From contig DBWD01000074.1 in the NCBI GenBank assembly GCA_002308555.1, forward strand, positions 720 to 11,805: a stretch of 11,086 nucleotides of DNA. The letters are read 5' to 3'. This DNA is from a bacterium UBP3_UBA1247. GTDB lineage: Bacteria > UBA3054. The notes beneath the pieces were generated by a model. It was not told the origin of the DNA. It made no database searches and saw only the letters and a list, made by a program, of their open reading frames with translations. Shown one piece after another: positions 5,891-11,086 of this stretch (positions are counted from its first letter, which is position 1; each line of letters begins with the position of its first letter). The translations under genes and the position numbers were made by a program.

Positions 5891-8800
5891 ATGATCTGGT
5901 CTAGCAAAATATCTCACGCCAAGCCGAGGGGCGTCGCCCTTCTGGCCGTCTTGACGGTTTTAACGGTCCTGAGCCTTCTGGCGGGCAGCTTCGCGGTCTC
6001 CATTTCCATCGACGAGAGCGCTTCCCGGCAGACCCAGGCCGAGCTGGCGCTGCGCATGCTCTATCAGAGCGGCGCGGCCCACGTGAAATCCTCCCTTATG
6101 GCCGCCGCGCTTTCCGACAGCGGAAGCCCGGGGGAAATGCTTTCCCAGACCAAAGCCCTCCAGCCCGCCGGCAAGGACGGCTACGGCCCCTGGGTCTACG
6201 TCAAGAACGAGAACGGCGACGCCATCGGACGCTACCGCGTGAAAGTGGAGGACGAGGCCGCTAAGCTGAACATCAACAAGGCCTACCTGCTGGAGAAATC
6301 CAAGGGATCCGGCTGGGACACCGGCGAGATATCCATAACGGAAGCCTTGGGCGTGGGCTACGCCGCCGCCAAGTCGGTCCTCAATTACAAATACGGCCAG
6401 AACGGCGTCCCCGGCGACCGCGGCGACGACGACCGCAACAACTCGCTTCTGATGACCGACGGCCTTGACAACAACGCCAACGGCGTCATCGACGAATACG
6501 ACGAGGGCGTCAACGACCCCGGCGAATACCTGGCCTCCCGCCCCAGGGGCGACGACCGGGCTTTCACAACGCTGAGGGAAGTCATGCCCTTCCTTCTGCA
6601 GTCCGACAATTTTAAGCGCCTCAGCGAAGCCAGCCAGGAATACGCCGTCAGGGAACTTTACCGCAGGGCCACCTTGCATTCCGTGGACATGCCGGGCTCC
6701 AAGACGCTTCCCACGGACGCCCCCTCCGAGATCAACAGCATTACCGGCGCCGAGCTGCGTCGCCGCCTGAATTCCATGCGCAAGCCCGTGGAAGGCCAGT
6801 CCCGCGCCAGAAACCAGCTGGCCGCCAACATGATCGACTACCGCGACGAGAACCACGTCATGACCACCCTGGGCAGCGACATCTACGGCGCGGAGGCCAT
6901 CTGCTTCAACGAAGTTCTGGCCAACGAGGACTCCATGACCTTCTGGGTCAGGGACTCCTCCGCCACCGACGGAGTCATCAAAGACTGGGTGCACTCCCGC
7001 TATTGGGAGGAGCAGTACGCCTCCAAGGACAACACCCGCCTGATGCACGCCCCCCTGTGGTACTACTGCTGCATCACGGACAAAGTTATCAACCACAAAC
7101 TGTTTTGGCACCACTCCGTGAGGATGAACAGCACTTGGAAGATCATCGCCGGCTCCTCCGCCAAGGGCCACATCGACCTTGCCTCCGGAACCTTCACGCT
7201 GCCGGACGGCCCCGGCGAGGCGCAATCCTCCACCAACCCGCGCTTCCTTAACTGCGACGGCGACGCCTGGGGCGGCAGCAACCCCAGCCAAAGCTACCGC
7301 GACACCTACATCAAGATGATCAACATGATGCAGAAGCGCGGCAAAGTGGACAGCGGGCACGTGAAGTTCGAGGACGGCATGTTCAAGAACATGTACGCGG
7401 TCATCTGGGTCTGGCGCGGCGAGCAGATCGGCCAGTTCAAGGTCACCTCCTCCGACAACCACAAGATCAAGATCAACCACAACGAGGTCGATTCCGGCAG
7501 GACCCTGCTATCCATCTGCAACGGCAAGAACCTCACCAACGGCACGCCTTTGGCCGTGACCTTCCTGGCCTGGTCCCAGGGCATCTCCGGCATCCTGCCC
7601 AGGGTGAACTGGTACCACTGCGTGCGCCGCCCCGAGGGCGCCGGACGCTATTACAAAGTCCTTATCACCAATGACCCGGTGGACTCCTTCAAGGGCCACA
7701 ACTGCCGGACGCTGGGCGTGACCGGCAACCCCAGCAGCAACAAGGTCATCATGGAGGAGGAAAAAGCCTGGGAATACAAGGACGGCAAGCCCCAGAAGGT
7801 GGACTCCTCGGGCTGGATGGACGTCATAGTGAAATCCAGCGACAAGATCAAGCACAACACCAAGCAGTACCAGTCCCTGGGCTACATCCGCCTCATAGCG
7901 CCTGAAGTGGTGGAGATGTACAACGCCTCCGAAACGGCGGTCTCCTTGGCCAACTGGAAAGTGGTCTGCAACACCGGCACCATGGCCACTGAGATCGGCA
8001 ACATCAAAAGGACGACCTACTACGACCAGAAGGCCGGCGGCCGCATCATCGACGACAACCCCGCGGTGATGCCCAGGAGCCACTTCTATCTCGTGAACGA
8101 CGCCGAGCTCTTCGACATGCGCTACGGCAACGCCGACATGCTCTGGGGCTCCGCCGCCACGGAGCAGATCCCGGTCTTCGAGATGGACTCCAAGCACTGG
8201 GGCATCTCCTTCAAGCTTAAACGCGTGGAAGCCGAGACCACGCAGTACTATTTCTACATCGACTCCGGCAGCACGGTCCTGGACAGAAAGCTCTTCCAGG
8301 GCGAATCCATCCGCCTCATCTACCAGGGCGAGGAGAACGACCCCCACTCCTGGCACGGTCGCATCTTCCCCCTGATGTGGTGGGAAGCCGAAAGGGGCCG
8401 CAGGATCAGGGTCTGGAACGAATACGCCCGCTACAACGTGAACAAGCCGCCCGTCAACAACTGCGAAGTCATGTTCCTGGGCCTGCCCGCCCGCGGCGGC
8501 ATCGTCTCCCTGACCCTTAAGAACGAATACAACCAGGTCACGGCCCGAACCGTGGAATACGGCTCCGTGGAAGTGCAGGAGAAGGGCTACAGCACCGAGA
8601 AGGAAGACCCCACCCACTACAAGTGGGTCAAGAGGGCGCATCCCACCATCGGCGGCACTGAGAACCAGGCTTTGAACACCGCCATGCGCGGCAAGAAAGA
8701 CCGTCCCACCTGGATCAAGAACGGGCCTTTCGGCAGCGTGGCCGAGATGGGCATGGTCAGGACCGCCAGGGACTTTGAGAACCTCGGCTCCGCCGGGGGA

Positions 8801-9970
8801 GAGAACTCCGGCAAGGCGAACATCGCCAACCTTTCCGACTACTTCTGCACCGGCTCCCTCAGACTGAACGCGGTGGACGGCAACGTGGAGATGAAAGGCT
8901 GGGAAGCCAGCAAATACGAAGTCAACCGCAGCGACGGCTCCATGGTGGGCGCCAAGGACGCCAAGTGGGAGATCGACCAGTGGAAGGGCCACACCCTCCG
9001 CTACCTGACCGGCCCCTTGAGAGGCGAATCCTTCGCCATCCACGGCAACAGCGCCAGAAGCTTGAACCTGGTCACGGAAGACAACAAGAACGCCCCGCGC
9101 TCCGTGCCCCAGAGAATGCTGCACAAGCCCAACAAGGGCGACGAGTTCACCATCGGGCCCGGCTACCTGACGCCCCTGTGCTTCACCAGGCAGGCCAACC
9201 AGGAAGGCGAGTGGCTCTGGCGCGACGCCATTCCCGTCAAGGGCACTTACAACCTGTACGTCTACGGCCTCAACGACGCCATCTCCACCACGGAATTCCT
9301 GGAAGAGAACTACAACTCCTCCCTGGACGTGGATCTTTGGAATTACACGGAAGAGAAATGGGACAGCCTCTGCAAGCGCAAGAAATACAGCAAGGAGGAC
9401 AGCTTCCTGGCCGGCACCATCACTCCCGACAACATCAACAACAACGGCGACATCAGGATGCGCCTGACCTCCCACGACGTGGTGGACAACACCAAGATGG
9501 TGGAGGCCGCCAAGGGCAGGATCCCCCAGCCCTCCCGCACGGGCTACGCCTGGTTCAACTACGTGATGATCAGCCCGGTTCCCGTGGTGGGCCGCGTGAA
9601 CTTCAACACCGCCCCCAAGGAGCTTCTGGCGGCCATGCCCGGCATCAACATCCAGCTGGCCAAATACATTGCCGAGGGCATCGACGAGAACGGCAAGCCC
9701 ACCCTGAAGCCTTACAAGTCGCCCAGCGACATCCTGAACGTCAAGGGCATGAAGCTTGAGAACTACAAGCGCTTCGCCAACCTCATCTGCGTCGACTCCT
9801 ACGTCTACACCGCCAAGATCGAGGCGGAGCTTTTCGACGACATCGACCACGACGGCACCTACACCCCCGAGATCGACAAGCAGACCGCCGTGGGCTTGAG
9901 ACACTATATCTTAAAGAGCAACCCCGGCTCGGACATCGAGCACTGCGTGGAAGAACTGGAGGAATTCTAA
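5891..9970 (+). CDS. Giant GspK-like minor pseudopilin with a ~900-residue insertion
   Basis: This 1359-residue protein has a class III (prepilin) leader: KPRG with probable cleavage after G14, then a hydrophobic helix (15-37). There is no glutamate at +5, as is usual for GspK. The GspK core continues with VEDEAAKLNIN (119-129), an EF-hand-like acidic loop DGLDNNANGVIDE (190-202), TLREVMPFL (227-235), ATLHS and LAANMIDYRDEN (310-321). The C-terminus resumes with GRVNFNTAPKELLAAMPGI (1235-1252), PSDILNVKGM and NLICVDS, the helix-hairpin part of GspK, then a second acidic loop DDIDHDG (1316-1322). GspK is normally near 300-330 residues. The extra ~900 include lamin-tail-like pieces (FNEVLAN at 339-345; EMYNAS...LANW at 675-689), many tryptophans and 12 of the 14 cysteines. 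By family it would cap a type II secretion-like pseudopilus. No other Gsp gene is in view. The start lacks a clear Shine-Dalgarno sequence. Confidence 0.8.
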   Translation: MIWSSKISHAKPRGVALLAVLTVLTVLSLLAGSFAVSISIDESASRQTQAELALRMLYQSGAAHVKSSLMAAALSDSGSPGEMLSQTKALQPAGKDGYGPWVYVKNENGDAIGRYRVKVEDEAAKLNINKAYLLEKSKGSGWDTGEISITEALGVGYAAAKSVLNYKYGQNGVPGDRGDDDRNNSLLMTDGLDNNANGVIDEYDEGVNDPGEYLASRPRGDDRAFTTLREVMPFLLQSDNFKRLSEASQEYAVRELYRRATLHSVDMPGSKTLPTDAPSEINSITGAELRRRLNSMRKPVEGQSRARNQLAANMIDYRDENHVMTTLGSDIYGAEAICFNEVLANEDSMTFWVRDSSATDGVIKDWVHSRYWEEQYASKDNTRLMHAPLWYYCCITDKVINHKLFWHHSVRMNSTWKIIAGSSAKGHIDLASGTFTLPDGPGEAQSSTNPRFLNCDGDAWGGSNPSQSYRDTYIKMINMMQKRGKVDSGHVKFEDGMFKNMYAVIWVWRGEQIGQFKVTSSDNHKIKINHNEVDSGRTLLSICNGKNLTNGTPLAVTFLAWSQGISGILPRVNWYHCVRRPEGAGRYYKVLITNDPVDSFKGHNCRTLGVTGNPSSNKVIMEEEKAWEYKDGKPQKVDSSGWMDVIVKSSDKIKHNTKQYQSLGYIRLIAPEVVEMYNASETAVSLANWKVVCNTGTMATEIGNIKRTTYYDQKAGGRIIDDNPAVMPRSHFYLVNDAELFDMRYGNADMLWGSAATEQIPVFEMDSKHWGISFKLKRVEAETTQYYFYIDSGSTVLDRKLFQGESIRLIYQGEENDPHSWHGRIFPLMWWEAERGRRIRVWNEYARYNVNKPPVNNCEVMFLGLPARGGIVSLTLKNEYNQVTARTVEYGSVEVQEKGYSTEKEDPTHYKWVKRAHPTIGGTENQALNTAMRGKKDRPTWIKNGPFGSVAEMGMVRTARDFENLGSAGGENSGKANIANLSDYFCTGSLRLNAVDGNVEMKGWEASKYEVNRSDGSMVGAKDAKWEIDQWKGHTLRYLTGPLRGESFAIHGNSARSLNLVTEDNKNAPRSVPQRMLHKPNKGDEFTIGPGYLTPLCFTRQANQEGEWLWRDAIPVKGTYNLYVYGLNDAISTTEFLEENYNSSLDVDLWNYTEEKWDSLCKRKKYSKEDSFLAGTITPDNINNNGDIRMRLTSHDVVDNTKMVEAAKGRIPQPSRTGYAWFNYVMISPVPVVGRVNFNTAPKELLAAMPGINIQLAKYIAEGIDENGKPTLKPYKSPSDILNVKGMKLENYKRFANLICVDSYVYTAKIEAELFDDIDHDGTYTPEIDKQTAVGLRHYILKSNPGSDIEHCVEELEEF
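9958..9962 (+). promoter_or_regulatory. Ribosome binding site for trxA
   Basis: GGAGG sits seven bases before the ATG at 9970, within the last codons of the gspK-like gene. It is one of the strongest Shine-Dalgarno matches in the window and fixes the thioredoxin start at the TAATG junction. Confidence 0.75.
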
Positions 9971-10290
9971 TGAGCGGACTACCCCTTACCAACGACAATT
10001 TCGAAGCCGAGGCCCTGAACTATGAGGGAAATGTCATAATCGATTTCTGGGCCACCTGGTGCGGCCCCTGCAAGGCCTTCATGCCAATCGTGGAAGCCTT
10101 CGCGGCCAAGCACCCCGACATCAAGTTCTGCACCGTCAACGTGGATGAGGCCCCCGAGATCGCCGAACGCTACGAAGTCATGAGCATCCCGACTCTGGTC
10201 TTTCTGAAGAACGGCGAGACCAAGGAGATCTCCGTGGGCTCGCTTCCCCCCAACGTATTGGAAGCGAAAGCCGAAAAAGCCTTCGCATGA
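9970..10290 (+). CDS. trxA: Thioredoxin
   Basis: At 106 residues this is a classic single-domain thioredoxin. It has DFWATWCGPCK with the redox pair C31/C34, the buried D25, and the cis-proline motif SIPT (P74), followed by the terminal strand LVFLKNGE and a C-terminal helix. There is one additional cysteine (C54). It reduces disulfides in cytoplasmic proteins such as ribonucleotide reductase, using thioredoxin reductase. No signal peptide or membrane anchor is visible, so it should be cytosolic rather than a periplasmic partner of the exported protein encoded before it. The ATG shares a base with the preceding stop (TAATG) and has a strong RBS, implying co-transcription and coupling. Its own stop overlaps the next ATG (ATGA). 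Confidence 0.96.
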   Translation: MSGLPLTNDNFEAEALNYEGNVIIDFWATWCGPCKAFMPIVEAFAAKHPDIKFCTVNVDEAPEIAERYEVMSIPTLVFLKNGETKEISVGSLPPNVLEAKAEKAFA

Positions 10291-11086
10291 CTCTTTTCGC
10301 AAAAGATCTATGGCCGTCAGTTTTGACGGCCTTTTTAGTTAGCGCGGCAGTCTCCAGGCTGCTCGCCTATCTTTATGTTAAGAAAGGCTGGTGCGCTCCC
10401 AGCCGCACAGGCGGCGCGATGCCTTTGACCGGCGGCATAGGGATCCTGTCGGGGTTTGTTTCATCTCTATTGATCTTTTGGCTTTGCCACAGGTTTGACC
10501 AGCTGATCGACATCAGCTTCTTCATCTTTTCAATTCTTGTTTTGGGATTGCTATTGCCTTTTTTTGTCCTCGGCCTTCTTGACGACTTTGTCCACTTCAG
10601 GCCTCTTCCCAAACTGTTTCTTTTCATCCTGGCCGCCGCTTCGCAGCTGATCCTGATCTTTTCGTGCCTGATCGTCATGAGTTTCAGCGGCTACAGTTTC
10701 CCGCCTTCTTCTTTTCTTCTTCCGCTCCTTGTTGTGTTTCTGCTTTTTTTCTTTGCCAATTCTTACAATTTTTTGGACAACGCCAACGGGCATTGCGCTG
10801 TCGCGGTCTTGGGAACGGTCTTGGCGGCTTTTTTTACTTCCGGCACTGAGATCAATGAAACTGAGATCGCGATATTCCATCTGGGCCTGGCGGCTTCGGT
10901 CGTCGGTTTTTTGATCTGGAATTTCCCGTTTAAACCGAAACTTTACCTTGGAGATGCGGGGAGCCTCTTTTTGGGAGCTTTGACCGCCCTAATGGTTATG
11001 CTGTCCCGCCCCGGAGATGGTCATGCCGTTTTGGAATGCACGACGCTTCTGGCGTTCCCTTTGTACGACACCTGTGCGGTCATGCT
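10287..11086 (+). CDS. WecA/MraY-family (GT4) polyprenyl-phosphate glycosyl-1-phosphate transferase, 3' end outside window
   Basis: Starting at the ATG that overlaps the trxA stop (ATGA), the frame stays open to the window end (266 codons). It is strongly hydrophobic with repeated membrane segments. Family motifs appear in order: PLTGGIGIL (46-54), GLLDD with the metal-binding pair D99/D100, NSYNFLDNANG (158-168, usually NxxNxxDGxDGL), YLGDAGSLFLG (220-230) and FPLYDT near the end. Such enzymes move a sugar-1-phosphate from a UDP-sugar to undecaprenyl phosphate at the inner membrane, starting O-antigen, ECA, teichoic acid or capsule synthesis. MraY itself is less likely given the neighbours and the LDN variant. 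N167-G-H replaces the usual second Asp-Gly-Leu, an unusual change. The C-terminal cytosolic loop is cut off. The codon choice is visibly more T-rich (ttt, ctt) than in upstream genes. Confidence 0.88.
   Translation, partial: MTLFAKDLWPSVLTAFLVSAAVSRLLAYLYVKKGWCAPSRTGGAMPLTGGIGILSGFVSSLLIFWLCHRFDQLIDISFFIFSILVLGLLLPFFVLGLLDDFVHFRPLPKLFLFILAAASQLILIFSCLIVMSFSGYSFPPSSFLLPLLVVFLLFFFANSYNFLDNANGHCAVAVLGTVLAAFFTSGTEINETEIAIFHLGLAASVVGFLIWNFPFKPKLYLGDAGSLFLGALTALMVMLSRPGDGHAVLECTTLLAFPLYDTCAVM
10312..10336 (+). terminator. Rho-independent terminator-like hairpin inside the start of the WecA-like gene
   Basis: GGCCGTCA (10312-10319) and TGACGGCC (10324-10331) form a perfect eight-base-pair stem with a four-base loop, followed directly by TTTTT. 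This is a textbook intrinsic terminator placed 22 bases after the trxA stop. It also lies within codons 9-17 of the WecA-like frame, whose residues there form the first membrane helix. It may therefore act as a partial terminator or attenuator rather than the end of the operon. Confidence 0.72.

Noticed and set aside
5960..7480. 506-codon open frame on the minus strand
   Set aside because: Same reason: low-complexity Val/Gly/Ala composition opposite a well-supported plus-strand gene.
8965..9759. 264-codon plus-strand open frame inside the giant gene
   Set aside because: Arg/Gln/His/Pro-rich out-of-frame translation with no family resemblance.
7508..9904. 798-codon open frame on the minus strand opposite the giant GspK-like gene
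   Set aside because: It is a shadow of GC-rich codon use. The product is a monotonous Val/Gly/His/Asp-rich sequence with no motifs, while the plus frame has clear GspK landmarks.
9970..10290. Thioredoxin as a periplasmic partner (DsbA/TlpA-like) of the giant exported protein
   Set aside because: No signal peptide or anchor, and the WCGPC active site and length are those of cytosolic thioredoxin.

Overview
The window is densely packed and entirely plus-stranded: ten protein genes plus the tail of an eleventh, with very short gaps and several start/stop overlaps. A LpxL-type lipid A acyltransferase and a GspK-type pseudopilin point to a Gram-negative (diderm) bacterium. The GC-rich coding style and an outsized GspK-like protein carrying lamin-tail-like motifs remind me of the PVC group (Lentisphaerota, Kiritimatiellota, Verrucomicrobiota, Planctomycetota). 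That placement is a guess, not a demonstration.

Layout. Bases 1-147 are the C-terminus of aspartate-semialdehyde dehydrogenase (asd). A compact MscS-like membrane protein follows (169-723), then a Cas4/RecB-like PD-(D/E)XK nuclease with four cysteines placed for an Fe-S cluster (742-1734). Next are a LpxL/HtrB-family acyltransferase (1718-2668), a mannose-1-phosphate guanylyltransferase (2710-3795) and a YqgF/RuvX protein (3795-4265). A small orphan lipoprotein (4246-4743) and a membrane-anchored protein with a degenerate staphylococcal-nuclease-like domain (4740-5768) complete this block. Gaps are 41 bases or less and several junctions overlap, so most of it is probably co-transcribed.

The only sizeable non-coding stretch (5769-5890, 122 bases) is AT-rich and carries an extended -10 promoter candidate. 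It precedes a 1359-residue GspK-like protein (5891-9970), about four times the usual GspK length. The recognisable GspK halves sit at the two ends, with roughly 900 residues of Trp- and Cys-containing sequence between them. A thioredoxin (9970-10290) and a WecA/MraY-family glycosyl-1-phosphate transferase (10287 to the window edge) follow by stop/start overlap. A perfect terminator-like hairpin plus U-tract lies inside the first codons of the last gene.

How the genes fit together: LpxL, the GDP-mannose enzyme and the WecA-like transferase all serve envelope glycoconjugate synthesis. The MscS-like protein, lipoprotein, anchored SNase-like protein and GspK-like protein are envelope or secreted proteins. 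asd, ruvX and trxA are housekeeping genes. I see no CRISPR array, insertion sequence, RNA gene, phage or defence island. The most unusual objects are the giant GspK-like protein, the intragenic terminator and the degenerate SNase-like protein.
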